Below, piece by piece: positions 41,883 through 50,259 of a stretch of 64,000 bases of DNA; the first letter of the stretch is position 1; each line of letters opens with the position of its first letter. The notes below the pieces were generated by a model that did not search any database, was not told where the DNA came from, and saw only the letters and a list, made by a program, of their open reading frames with translations. The position numbers and the translations under genes were made by a program. The DNA comes from Terriglobia bacterium (lineage in GTDB: Bacteria; Acidobacteriota; Terriglobia; Bryobacterales; Bryobacteraceae): positions 1 to 64,000 of the forward strand of contig JAIQFE010000023.1 in assembly GCA_020073445.1 (NCBI GenBank), read 5' to 3'.

Positions 41883-42087
41883 CAGATTCTCTCGAGCAGT
41901 AGCACCTTCGCTTCTTCGAGAGCCTGTATGGCCAGTTCCCGGCTCAGGTCGGGAATCCTTCCAGAAAATCTTCCAGCGTTTCTCCACCCTCAAGGTCGTC
42001 GAAGAGCGTTTGTACCGGAACACGGGTACCGCGGAACACGGGCGTTCCGTGCATGATCTCGGGATCGCGGATCACGGCTTCGGGCAT
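41882..42087 (-). pseudogene. Frameshifted DUF433 antitoxin
   Basis: Reading from the ATG at 42087, the first 48 codons encode a normal DUF433 start: RDPEIMHGTPVFRGTRVPVQ, then TLFDDLEGGETLEDFLEGFP. The frame then meets TGA. Restoring one base in the CCC run (complement of about 41950) lets it continue as DLSRELAIQALEEAKVLLLE, RI, to a TGA that overlaps the toxin start. One base has thus been lost, or was missed in sequencing. The remaining 49-residue product would lack the C-terminal half that holds the toxin contact and dimer helix. Confidence 0.8.
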
Positions 42088-42207
42088 GACCTAATTGTCT
42101 CGCAATCACCAATTCCCGTTCAGTGAGCGGACACTGAGGCGCCCGTTCGAACGAACTGCCCCGCAGTTTACATGATCATGGCACCAGGGGTAAGTTAAAC
42201 TCGGAGC

Positions 42208-42429
42208 ATGGTTCGTAAAGCGAGTGTGGTCATCGAGAAGGACGAACACGGCTTCTACGCATGGTGCCCGGAGCTAAAGGGGTGTCAATCGCAAGGGGAC
42301 ACTCTTGAAGAAGCCGTCGCCAACGTTCGCGAGGCCATTGAACTGTACCTTGAAACCCTTCCGCCCGAGGAACGCGATCAGCACCTGAGTCAGGAAATCC
42401 TGACCACTACCGTCGAAGTGAATGCCTAG
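42208..42429 (+). CDS. hicB: HicB-type antitoxin (module 2)
   Basis: A 73-residue HicB-like protein with SVVIEKDEHGFYAWCPELKG, CQSQGDTLEEAVANVREAIE and LYLETLPPEERDQHLSQEIL. TAAACT (42196-42201) ends 6 nt before the ATG, another leaderless-type start. It overlaps the following HicA gene by 8 bases; antitoxin-first order. Confidence 0.88.
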   Translation: MVRKASVVIEKDEHGFYAWCPELKGCQSQGDTLEEAVANVREAIELYLETLPPEERDQHLSQEILTTTVEVNA

Positions 42430-42634
42430 GGCTCCGCGACTCACGGCATCAGAGGCCGAGAGTCTTCTTCTTCAAGCTGGTTTTGAACGTTTGCGTTCAA
42501 AGGGCAGCCATAGGATCTACGGAAAGGGTGGACACCGCGTCACAGTGCCTTTCCATGCCGGAAAGATGTTGCATCCCAAGATCGTGAAACAGGTCATGGA
42601 GATGATCGAAGAGTCCCGGCAGGCCGGTGACTGA
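42422..42634 (+). CDS. hicA: HicA-type toxin (module 2)
   Basis: A 70-residue HicA: LTASEAESLLLQAGFERLRS, the active His in KGSHRIYGKGGHRVTVPFHA, and KMLHPKIVKQVMEMIEESRQ. It is distinct from the module 1 toxin (low identity), so the two modules were probably acquired separately. Both active-site His and the basic surface are preserved. The stop lies 6 bases before the convergent lemA stop. Confidence 0.88.
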   Translation: MPRAPRLTASEAESLLLQAGFERLRSKGSHRIYGKGGHRVTVPFHAGKMLHPKIVKQVMEMIEESRQAGD

Positions 42635-42640
42635 CCGCTG

Positions 42641-43207
42641 TTAGAACTTCACCTTGGGAGCTTCCTTCGCATTAGCTTCCGCCGTGAAGTAGGCGGTTTC
42701 GCGCTGGAATCCGAACATCGATGCGGCGATGTTCTTGGGAAACAGCTCGATGTCCGTGTTGTACTTCTGCACAGCCTCATTGTAACGGCGGCGCTCGACG
42801 GCGATGCGGTTTTCGGTGCCGGAGAGCTCATCCTGCAAGCGCAGAAAATTCTCGTCGGACTTGAGATTGGGATAGTTCTCCACGATGACGAACAGGCGGC
42901 CCAGCGCGCCTTCCAACTGGTTATTGGCGGCGATCCGGTCGGCCGGAGTCTTCGCACCCATCATGGCCGCGCGCGCCTGCGTGACGGAATCCGTCACCGC
43001 CAGTTCCTGCTTGGCGAAACCCTTGACCGTTTCCACCAGGTTCGGAATCAGATCCAGCCGGCGCTGCAGATCGACGTCCACCTGCTGCCATTGAGCCTTG
43101 TACGCTTCCCGCTCCGTGACCAGCTCGTTCCGGGAACCCATCAGGCTGCCGCCTAGAATGAGCACCACCAAAACGATCACACCCAATGCAATCAGTACGC
43201 CCTTCAT
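42641..43207 (-). CDS. lemA: LemA family membrane protein
   Basis: A 188-residue LemA with an N-terminal transmembrane helix (GVLIALGVIVLVVLILGGSL) and then a four-helix bundle: YKAQWQQVDVDLQRRLDLIP, NLVETVKGFAKQE, then NQLEGALGRLFVIVENYPNL and FLRLQDELSGTENRIAVERR. The function is unknown; LemA genes are very often adjacent to TPM-domain genes. Here a nucleotidyltransferase-like gene is interposed between them. Confidence 0.93.
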   Translation of the reverse strand: MKGVLIALGVIVLVVLILGGSLMGSRNELVTEREAYKAQWQQVDVDLQRRLDLIPNLVETVKGFAKQELAVTDSVTQARAAMMGAKTPADRIAANNQLEGALGRLFVIVENYPNLKSDENFLRLQDELSGTENRIAVERRRYNEAVQKYNTDIELFPKNIAASMFGFQRETAYFTAEANAKEAPKVKF

Positions 43208-43214
43208 ATGCTCC

Positions 43215-43967
43215 TTACCCCCGTGCTTCGAGGCCGTCTACAAACGTGATCAGTCTACCAATACATACGAGATACTGCGCAAATAGTTCGCCTGGATCTG
43301 CGAGCCCCCCGGCGTCGGGACCCGTCTTGTCTTCGCGGATATCCAATAGAATCTCAAACGGTTTCATGTCGGCGTGCAGGACTTCGGCCAGCTGCCGGAC
43401 CACGGCCCGCCGCTCGGCCTTGGGCTTCTTCCCGTCCAGCTCCAGGGCATGGCGGCCCAGTACGCAGAAGGTGTTCACCGAATCCACGCACAGCACCAGC
43501 AGATTGGCCGACTGCGACAGAAGGGATGCCCCCTGCTGCCGCAGGCGCAAAAGTTTGGTGCGAAGCTCATGCTCCACCAGCGTGCGGTAGTTCCGCATGT
43601 CGACGTGAAGATCGGCGATCACGTCCAGCCCGTACAGCACGCGGCGCCGTTCCTTCATGTCATGGAATTCGATGGGGAAGCTGTCGGCCGAGTTGTGGAC
43701 TTCGTCATCGCTCATCAAGAGTGGCCAGGGATGGCCCTTCTGCCGCCACCAGTTGAGCACCGGCTCGCCTTCCATCAGTTCCCGGGGCGTCACTTCCTTC
43801 AGCACGCACAAGATATTCAGATCGGCAAACCGATCGGCGTGCACCGGCGACGCGGCCGATCCGTACAGGATCACGGATACCAGGCGGTCGCTGAAAGCGT
43901 GCTCCAGCTTCGTAACCAATTCCTTCAAGAGATCCACGTTGTCACCAACACGATTATCACCACCCAC
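43215..43967 (-). CDS. Nucleotidyltransferase-like protein with altered active site
   Basis: I choose the GTG at 43967, overlapping the upstream stop and preceded by GGAGG with 8-nt spacing; the product is 250 residues. LVSVILYGSAASPVHADRFA is the Gly-Ser entry of the polymerase-beta NTase fold. The metal-binding pair expected as D-x-D reads DLN (in ADLNILCVL), so the second carboxylate is lost. The C-terminal half is helical (TLVEHELRTKLLRLRQQGAS; LELDGKKPKAERRAVVRQLA), as in antitoxin-like or substrate-binding HEPN-type domains. It is possibly a non-catalytic nucleotide-binding protein. Cotranscribed with TPM and lemA genes. Confidence 0.7.
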   Translation of the reverse strand: MGGDNRVGDNVDLLKELVTKLEHAFSDRLVSVILYGSAASPVHADRFADLNILCVLKEVTPRELMEGEPVLNWWRQKGHPWPLLMSDDEVHNSADSFPIEFHDMKERRRVLYGLDVIADLHVDMRNYRTLVEHELRTKLLRLRQQGASLLSQSANLLVLCVDSVNTFCVLGRHALELDGKKPKAERRAVVRQLAEVLHADMKPFEILLDIREDKTGPDAGGLADPGELFAQYLVCIGRLITFVDGLEARG

Positions 43968-44787
43968 CGGAAGCACCTCCGCCGCCCGAAGATCCACCGC
44001 CGAACCCGCCGAATCCACCGCCTCCGCCGCCACCCCAGCCACCGCCGCCGAATCCACCGCCGCCCCAGTCTCCGCCGCGGCGCCCTCCACCCATCATGTT
44101 GCCGAGAATCATCCCGGTCAGGAGGCCGCCCATGCCGCTGCCGCCGCCGCCGGGTCCGCCTCTTCCGCCTCGTCCACTCAGGGCGCGGAAGATGAACATC
44201 AGAATAACGAAGAAGATGATAATCCCGAAAAATCCACCACCGCCGCCTTCGGAATCCCGGGATCGCCTTTGCCGGACCGGCTGGCCCTCAATCGTCACGC
44301 CCTTGGCTTGGGCGACGCGCTGTCCCAGCTGCTGCGCGGCTGCCAGGAGTGCTCCGCCATAATTTCCCTGCCTCAGGATGGGCCGGATGCCGCGCAGAAC
44401 AGCTCCCGCGTCCGCGTCCGTGATGATCGGCTCCAGACCGTAGCCGACCTCGACGCGGTTCTTGCGGTCTTTGATGGCGAGAAGAACCAACAATCCTTCG
44501 TCGGTTCCCTTCTTGCCGATCCCCCATTCCTTAAACAGGCGAACGGCAACATCCTCCACCGGCTCATCGTCGAGGGTCTCCACCGTGACGATGGCGAATT
44601 GCGCACCCGTGGCGCGTTCGACGTTGCCGCAATAGGCTTCGATCTGCGCGGCGGCTCCTGCATCGATCACGTGAGCGAAATCGTTCACGTAACCCGTGGG
44701 TTTGAGTTTGGACGTGTCGAGCCCGGCGGCGAAGGCGAACGAGCAGAGGAAAATCGCCAGCCCCGCCACCCTGCGGATACGCTGCAT
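43957..44787 (-). CDS. TPM-domain (YgcG-like) membrane protein
   Basis: A 276-residue protein: signal peptide (VAGLAIFLCSFAFAAG), a TPM domain with GYVNDFAHVIDAGAAAQIEA, FAIVTVETLDDEPVEDVAVR and NRVEVGYGLEPIITDADAG, one transmembrane helix (FFGIIIFFVILMFIFRAL), and a C-terminal tail of glycine, serine and tryptophan. TPM domains occur in thylakoid/psbP-related and envelope maintenance proteins; the bacterial role is unclear. It is the first gene of the TPM-NTase-LemA unit, 11 bases after the M16 peptidase gene. Confidence 0.88.
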   Translation of the reverse strand: MQRIRRVAGLAIFLCSFAFAAGLDTSKLKPTGYVNDFAHVIDAGAAAQIEAYCGNVERATGAQFAIVTVETLDDEPVEDVAVRLFKEWGIGKKGTDEGLLVLLAIKDRKNRVEVGYGLEPIITDADAGAVLRGIRPILRQGNYGGALLAAAQQLGQRVAQAKGVTIEGQPVRQRRSRDSEGGGGGFFGIIIFFVILMFIFRALSGRGGRGGPGGGGSGMGGLLTGMILGNMMGGGRRGGDWGGGGFGGGGWGGGGGGGFGGFGGGSSGGGGASGGW

Positions 44788-44798
44788 AGAAAATGAGG

Positions 44799-46100
44799 TT
44801 ATCGTGTCAGGTCCTCGCGGCGCAGCTTGAAGCCTTCCAGGCGTCCGAGCATCGCCACTGCCATGTGCTTGGGATCGAAAAACTGCTGAGCCAGAGCCTG
44901 AACCTCGGCGGCGGTCACGCGCTCGATACGCTCCAGCATTTCGTCCAGTGAAAAGAACCGCTTGAAGTATAACTCCTGGCGCGCCAGATTGCCCATGCGG
45001 CTGCTGGTACTCTCCATGCCCAGCACGGTGGAACCCTTGAGATGATCCTTGGCGCGTCGCAACTCTTCTTCACTTACGAGTCTTTCGGACACTTCGTTCA
45101 ATTCGTGAACGATCGATTTGATGACTTTCTTGGCGGAACGAAGGGCCGTGCCGGCGTAAACCAGCATGCAGCCGGCATCGTGATACATGGACAGCTCGGA
45201 GAAGATCGCGTACGCCAGCCCCTGTTTTTCGCGAATGTTCTGGAATAGCCGAGAGCTCATCCCGCCGCCCAGAATCGCGTTTAAGATGTAGCAGGCAAAG
45301 CGCTGCTCATGCGGCATCGGGATCGATGGAACGCCCACGTAAAGGTGGACTTGCTCGAGCGATTCCTTGTTGAGGAACACCAGAGGGGCGTGCGGCTTGG
45401 GCTTGGATTTCCGGGCATGAAACGGCCGCTTCTTCAGGTCGCCCAGATGCTCGCCCACCAGCCGGACCATGTCTTTGTGTTTCAGATTCCCGGCCGCCGT
45501 CACCAGGATGTTCGAAGGCGAATAGAAGTGCCGATAGTACTTGTCGATCATGTCGCGATCGAAGCTGCGGATGGTCTGCTTGGTCCCCAGAATCGAGCGT
45601 CCCAGCGCGTGCCCTTTCCAGAAGCGGCTGGAGAAGAGCTCGTGGATCTGGTACTCGGGATTATCCACCTCCATCTTCAGCTCTTCGAGGATGACGCTCT
45701 TTTCCTTCTCGATGTCCTGCGGCTCGAATAGAGGATTGCGGACCAGATCGGCCACCACGTCGAAGGCTTCGGGAAGGTGTTCGTCCAGGACTTTGACGTT
45801 GTAGCTGACTAATTCTTTGGACGTGAACGCGTCCAGGCCGCCGCCGATGGAATCCACCGATCGGGCAATCTGCTCGGCCGTGCGATGCTTGGTGCCCTTG
45901 AACACCATGTGCTCGACGAAATGGGAGATCCCGGTTTCGTGCGGCAGTTCTTCGCGCGATCCGGTGCCGATCCAGAGGCCTACCGAAACGCTACGGACGT
46001 GCGGCACACGCTCGGTAACGACGCGTATACCGTTGTGCAGAACCTGACGTTCGATTTCCCGGGGTCTGTGGTGTCGGGACTTCTTCGGCGTGCGAGTCAT
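44799..46100 (-). CDS. M16-family zinc peptidase
   Basis: From the ATG at 46100, a 433-residue peptidase of the pitrilysin/MPP beta family. The inverted zinc motif is HFVEH (in ETGISHFVEHMVFKGT), with the distal Glu in LDEHLPEAFDVVADLV to ILEELKMEVDN. The partner half contains the R/Y pair in GMSSRLFQNIREKQGLAYAI. Such enzymes process peptides in the periplasm or cytoplasm; PqqL or YmxG-like roles are possible. TAAGAT ends 8 nt before the ATG, but a GGAG site is also present, so leader type is unclear. It is divergent from rlmN. Confidence 0.9.
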   Translation of the reverse strand: MTRTPKKSRHHRPREIERQVLHNGIRVVTERVPHVRSVSVGLWIGTGSREELPHETGISHFVEHMVFKGTKHRTAEQIARSVDSIGGGLDAFTSKELVSYNVKVLDEHLPEAFDVVADLVRNPLFEPQDIEKEKSVILEELKMEVDNPEYQIHELFSSRFWKGHALGRSILGTKQTIRSFDRDMIDKYYRHFYSPSNILVTAAGNLKHKDMVRLVGEHLGDLKKRPFHARKSKPKPHAPLVFLNKESLEQVHLYVGVPSIPMPHEQRFACYILNAILGGGMSSRLFQNIREKQGLAYAIFSELSMYHDAGCMLVYAGTALRSAKKVIKSIVHELNEVSERLVSEEELRRAKDHLKGSTVLGMESTSSRMGNLARQELYFKRFFSLDEMLERIERVTAAEVQALAQQFFDPKHMAVAMLGRLEGFKLRREDLTR

Positions 46101-46173
46101 TAGCTCCCATCTTACCGCGCAGGGGTCCGGAATCCGCCCGGAGGGTTTTTGAGTCGAATGATATCCTGGACCT

Positions 46174-47214
46174 GTGAACAGTAGCGCGCCGCAAAGCATT
46201 GTAGGAATGGAAGTTGCCGATATCGCGGCGGCCCTTGGCCCGGAGCATCCCCGGTTCCGAGCCCTCCAAATCTATCAAGCCGTGTACCGGCAGCGCGTTA
46301 CCGACCTGCATCGCGTCTCGACTTTGCCCAAGCCGCTGCGCGACGAGTTTCCGGTGGGCGTCCCCGAAATCGACCGCCAGTTCGATTCAACGGATGGCAC
46401 GCGGCGTTACCTGCTGAAGCTGGCCGACGGCAAGACCGTCGAGACGGTCTGGATGCCTGAAGGGGAGCGATCGACGGTCTGCATTTCCACGCAAGTCGGG
46501 TGCCCGGTGGACTGCAAGTTCTGCCTCACGGCGCTGCTGGGCCTGGAGCGGAATCTGACTGCCGGCGAGATCGTCGGGCAGGTTCTGCGAGTGGCCGCGG
46601 ATCGTGGGCTCGAGGCCAACGTCGACCGCCTGAACATCGTGATGATGGGCCAGGGCGAGCCGCTGCTCAATCTAAAGAACGTGATCAAGGCCACGCGGCT
46701 GCTGACCGATCCCGAAGGCATGGCGATTTCGCCGCGCCGGATCACGCTGTCGACGTCGGGAATCATTCCGAAAATTCGGGAGCTCGCCGAGGAGCCGGTT
46801 CGCCCGAAGCTGGCGATCTCGCTGAACGCATCGACCGAGGAGCAGCGCCAGACGCTGATGCCGATCACGCGCAAGTATCACTTGAAAGATTTGATCGACG
46901 TGTGCCGGTCGTATCCGCTGCGGCCTTGGGAGAAGTTGACGTTCGAGTACGTGATGTTGAAGGGCGTCAACGATACCGATGCCGACGCCCGCCGTGTGGT
47001 GAAGCTGCTGGCGAATCTGAACGCCAAGGTCAACCTGATCGCGCTGAATCCGGGTCCCGGGATTCCTTTCGAGACGCCGGATCCCCAACGGGTAGCCGCG
47101 TTTCAGAACATCGTTCGCCGGGCGCTTCCCTGCTTCCTTCGGAAGCCTCGGGGCCTGGATGTTTACGCCGCCTGCGGGCAGCTCAAGCGGATGGAGCTAG
47201 TGACGGTAGCCTAG
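46174..47214 (+). CDS. rlmN: 23S rRNA (adenine-2503-C2) methyltransferase
   Basis: A 346-residue radical SAM enzyme. CPVDCKFC binds the [4Fe-4S] cluster (after [10 protein letters not shown]), [12 protein letters not shown] and [11 protein letters not shown] follow, and the C-terminal methyl-carrying cysteine is in VYAACGQL. It methylates A2503 of 23S rRNA and A37 of some tRNAs, influencing translation fidelity. GTG start at 46174 follows a weak TATCCT box by 6 nt. The 3' end overlaps the convergent gene by 4 bases. Confidence 0.95.
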   Translation: MNSSAPQSIVGMEVADIAAALGPEHPRFRALQIYQAVYRQRVTDLHRVSTLPKPLRDEFPVGVPEIDRQFDSTDGTRRYLLKLADGKTVETVWMPEGERSTVCISTQVGCPVDCKFCLTALLGLERNLTAGEIVGQVLRVAADRGLEANVDRLNIVMMGQGEPLLNLKNVIKATRLLTDPEGMAISPRRITLSTSGIIPKIRELAEEPVRPKLAISLNASTEEQRQTLMPITRKYHLKDLIDVCRSYPLRPWEKLTFEYVMLKGVNDTDADARRVVKLLANLNAKVNLIALNPGPGIPFETPDPQRVAAFQNIVRRALPCFLRKPRGLDVYAACGQLKRMELVTVA

Positions 47215-48020
47215 CGCTGCTTGCCTCTGCCAGGCCCGCCGGGAATCGGCATCTCGACCTTCTTCGCGTCGCCGAGAGAGAAATCCGCGTCCGAGAAGTT
47301 CGCCCGCGTGACTGACTTCAGTTCCCCGCGCCTGGTCGGCTGGCCGTTTTCGAAGTCTGTCTTCTGGATCGGGAATCCTTCATACCCCGCTTCGAAAGAG
47401 TTGGTTGGGACACTGATTTTCACCGGAGAGTTAGCTAGCGAGCTGAGGAGGCTGTTGGAGAACTCGCGCATCTTTTCGAAGATCTGCATGTCGCTGGCGC
47501 TGAGCTTCAGCTGCGCGGGAACTCCGGCACATACGTCGGCCACCTTCTCGGCGCCCCGCATCCCTTCGTACTTGGTGCAGCTAAATCCGTTGACGCTCCC
47601 GCTGCCTTTCGACGTGTACACGGTCTTGACGGGTGCGGCAGCCGCCTGGGGCATCTTGCCCTTCATCATTTTTTCCATCATGGCGCGCTGTTCGGGCGGC
47701 ATGTTCTTCATGGCGGCGTCCATCTGCGCCATGGCTCCCGACATCTGGTCGGCCATCTGCTTCATGGTCGCGTCGTCGATTTCCTGATACGTGTTCTTGG
47801 CTTTATTGAGCATGACCATGCGGTTCCTGCCGCCATCGGTCAGGAACATCACCACTGTGCCGTTGTCGGTTTCCATCCGCATCCGGTTCGCGTCCAGAAG
47901 AATCGTGTCCGTCGTGACTTTCTTGGTGGCCAGGTCGGTGTTTTCCGACACGATCTTTACCCCAGCAAACAAAGGTGCCGTGGCGAGCACGGCCGTAGCG
48001 ACAAAGCAAAAGCTTTTCAT
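47211..48020 (-). CDS. Secreted hypothetical protein
   Basis: A 269-residue protein from the ATG at 48020, with signal peptide ([18 protein letters not shown]). The sequence [20 protein letters not shown] begins a beta-rich domain resembling the DUF4412-like exported proteins; a methionine-rich helical hairpin follows ([30 protein letters not shown]), then [19 protein letters not shown]. The Met-rich segment might bind metal or lipid. The function is unknown. It is 14 bases downstream of a secreted beta-propeller gene on the same strand. Confidence 0.6.
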   Translation of the reverse strand: MKSFCFVATAVLATAPLFAGVKIVSENTDLATKKVTTDTILLDANRMRMETDNGTVVMFLTDGGRNRMVMLNKAKNTYQEIDDATMKQMADQMSGAMAQMDAAMKNMPPEQRAMMEKMMKGKMPQAAAAPVKTVYTSKGSGSVNGFSCTKYEGMRGAEKVADVCAGVPAQLKLSASDMQIFEKMREFSNSLLSSLANSPVKISVPTNSFEAGYEGFPIQKTDFENGQPTRRGELKSVTRANFSDADFSLGDAKKVEMPIPGGPGRGKQR

Positions 48021-48034
48021 AGGTTCATTCTCCT

Positions 48035-49045
48035 CTACTTCCAATCGGCAGTAAAGACGTTAAATTCATAGTCGCCCTTACCTTGGTAGCTCGAAACAAA
48101 CACGATCTTCTTCCCGTCGGGCGAGAACTCGGGAAACGATGTAAACCCGCCGTAGGAAGTGACTTGTTCCAATCCGGAGCCGTCCAGGTTGATGGTGTAC
48201 AGCTCGAAATCCCGGCTATCGCACTTCTGCTTATTCGAGGAGAAAAGGATCTTCTTGCCGTCCGGGGTGAAGGTCGGGGCGAAGCTGGCGCATCCGTAGT
48301 TGGTGATCTGCTTGGCGTTCGACCCGTCGCTATTAGCCACCCACAGTTCCATTTTCATGGGGGCCGTCAGGTTGTCCTTCAAAAGATCGTGATACGTCTT
48401 GGTCTTGTCGGGGGTATCGGGGTGAAACGCGCGCCACACCATCTTCGACCCGTCGCGAGAGAATACCGCGCCGCCGTCATAGCCTTCGGTCTTGGTGAGC
48501 TGCTTCTTGCCGGACCCGTCCAGGTTCATGGACCACAAGTCCAAATCTCCCGAAGCCATGGAAGTGTAGATGATCTTGTTGTTCTTCCAGTTGATGGTCG
48601 CCTCGGCGTCGTAGCCGGCCGAATCCGTAAGCTTCTTTTCGATCTTGCCTTTGTCGTCAGCCAGGTAGATATCGAAGCCGGGATAGACCGCCCAGACGTA
48701 GCCCTTGCTGCGATCCGGCCGGGCCGGGCACGACGGACCCGCCTCATGCGTCGACGCGTACACGATGTGCTTTCCGTCGGCCAGGAAATAGCCGCAGGTG
48801 GTGACGCCCTTGCCGGTCGACACCATGTGCATGTCCGATCCGTCGGCGTTCATGATGTACTGCTGATCGCACTCGCTGGTATCGCGCGTCGCCTGGAAGA
48901 TCAGCCGTTTCCCGTCGGGAGCCCAATAGGCTTCGGCGTTCTGCCCGCCATGGGTGATCTGCTTGACGTTGACGAGGTGCTTGGCGGCTTGCCCAAAGCA
49001 CAACAGCGGGACCAGAACCAGGATCGGTCGCAGGAAGCTTCGCAT
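48035..49045 (-). CDS. Secreted TolB/PD40-type beta-propeller protein
   Basis: A 336-residue exported protein starting at the ATG at 49045 with signal peptide (LRPILVLVPLLCFGQA). It contains at least five PD40 units of the type GGQNAEAYWAPDGKRLIFQA, YDGGAVFSRDGSKMVWRAF and TSFPEFSPDGKKIVFVSSY, forming a six-bladed propeller. Conserved cysteines (SECDQQY; TTCGYF; PSCPARP; QKCDSRD) may make disulfides. It may be a periplasmic sensor or carbohydrate-binding protein. TACAAT (complement of 49054-49059) ends 8 nt before the ATG. Likely forms an operon with the following gene. Confidence 0.8.
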   Translation of the reverse strand: MRSFLRPILVLVPLLCFGQAAKHLVNVKQITHGGQNAEAYWAPDGKRLIFQATRDTSECDQQYIMNADGSDMHMVSTGKGVTTCGYFLADGKHIVYASTHEAGPSCPARPDRSKGYVWAVYPGFDIYLADDKGKIEKKLTDSAGYDAEATINWKNNKIIYTSMASGDLDLWSMNLDGSGKKQLTKTEGYDGGAVFSRDGSKMVWRAFHPDTPDKTKTYHDLLKDNLTAPMKMELWVANSDGSNAKQITNYGCASFAPTFTPDGKKILFSSNKQKCDSRDFELYTINLDGSGLEQVTSYGGFTSFPEFSPDGKKIVFVSSYQGKGDYEFNVFTADWK

Positions 49046-49107
49046 AATCCCATATTGTAGTGGGGCGGATCGCATCCTGCGCGACACCCTGGGGATATAA
49101 TTAAGAA
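49046..49107. promoter_or_regulatory. Divergent leaderless-type promoters
   Basis: A minus-strand TACAAT (complement of 49054-49059) stands 8 nt before the beta-propeller ATG, and a plus-strand TATAAT (49096-49101) stands 6 nt before the chaperone ATG at 49108. Both spacings predict transcription starting at the initiator codon. No ribosome binding site is seen for either gene. Confidence 0.5.
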
Positions 49108-50253
49108 ATGCGTTACCTTGTCGTAGTTGTGGGATTAGTCGCCTTCGCTTTCGCGTCGCAGGCGGACGTGGTTACCATCGAGCAGATCATCTGCAAGCTG
49201 AACGGGGACATCGTCACCAACATCGACCTCGATCATGATCGCGCCGATATGGAGAAGCAGTACCGCGCTGCCGGCTACAGCGGAAAGCGGCTGGAGGACG
49301 TCCTCAAGGAAGAGACTCCCAATCTGCTGCGGAACAAGATCGATAACCTTCTGCTGGTCCAGAAAGGCAAGGAACTGGAACTGAAAGTGGATCCGGACGT
49401 CAACAAGTACCTCGCCGACCTGCAACGCCAGACCGGCACGGCCGATCCGGAGAAGTTCCAGGCTCTGGTAAAGCAGGAAACCGGGAAGTCCTATGAAGAC
49501 TTCAAGGAAGATCTGAAAAAGAACTTCTACGTGCAGAAAGTGGTCGGCGAAGAGGTGATGCGCAAGATCCAGTTCAAAGGCGAAGAAATCCGCGCCTACT
49601 ACGACGCGCACAAGGATGAGTTCCAGCGCGAAGAGCGCGTGTTCCTCCGGGAGATCACGGTTTCAACCCAAGGCAAGCAGGACGATCCGGTGGCACTGGC
49701 GGCTGCACAAAAGAAAGCCAAGGATTTAGTAGACCGGGCTCGCAGAGGGGAGCGCTTCAACGAACTGGCGCAAACCAACTCGGATTCGCAGACGGCGAAA
49801 GATGGCGGAGCGCTGGATCCATATAAAAAGGGAGAGCTGGCTCCGGCGATCGAGGCATCGGTTTGGGATAAGGAACGCGGGTTCGTGACAGATCCGATCA
49901 ACATCGGGAACGCCCTGCTGATTCTGCGGGTGGATGAGCACTACAAGGCCGGCTTGGCGTCCTACGAAGAAGTGGAGCAGGAGATTCAAAATCGAATTCT
50001 CGATTCCCGCCGGCAAGTGGCTCTACGCGCCTACCTCACCAAGCTGCGCGACCTTTCGTTCCTCGAGATCAAGGAAGGGTACGTGGACACCGGGGCGGCT
50101 CCCGGGAAGGACACGAAGTGGAACGATCCGGCGCAGCTGAAGCCCGAGACCGTTACCAAAGAGCAGGTCTTGCAGAATCCTTCGAGGAAGAAGGTTCTGG
50201 GCGTGCTCCCGATTCCGGGCACCAAATCGTCGGGATCTTCGTCTTCGCGATAG
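49108..50253 (+). CDS. SurA/PpiC-type periplasmic peptidyl-prolyl isomerase
   Basis: A 381-residue periplasmic chaperone: signal peptide (LVVVVGLVAFAFASQAD), a SurA N-terminal region (DVVTIEQIICKLNGDIVTNI; VGEEVMRKIQFKGEEIRAYY), and one parvulin domain (EERVFLREITVSTQGKQDDP; FNELAQTNSDSQTAKDGGAL; AIEASVWDKERGFVTDPINI). The C-terminus is a basic, Ser-rich tail. It assists folding of outer-membrane proteins such as the two TonB receptors encoded here. It heads a probable operon with the HD protein and BlaI. Confidence 0.88.
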   Translation: MRYLVVVVGLVAFAFASQADVVTIEQIICKLNGDIVTNIDLDHDRADMEKQYRAAGYSGKRLEDVLKEETPNLLRNKIDNLLLVQKGKELELKVDPDVNKYLADLQRQTGTADPEKFQALVKQETGKSYEDFKEDLKKNFYVQKVVGEEVMRKIQFKGEEIRAYYDAHKDEFQREERVFLREITVSTQGKQDDPVALAAAQKKAKDLVDRARRGERFNELAQTNSDSQTAKDGGALDPYKKGELAPAIEASVWDKERGFVTDPINIGNALLILRVDEHYKAGLASYEEVEQEIQNRILDSRRQVALRAYLTKLRDLSFLEIKEGYVDTGAAPGKDTKWNDPAQLKPETVTKEQVLQNPSRKKVLGVLPIPGTKSSGSSSSR

Positions 50254-50259
50254 CGATCC

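Noticed and set aside
43526-44796. Long plus-strand frames opposite the TPM/NTase genes
   Set aside because: They are antisense shadows produced by the high GC and Gly/Ser-rich codons; no family similarity is seen.
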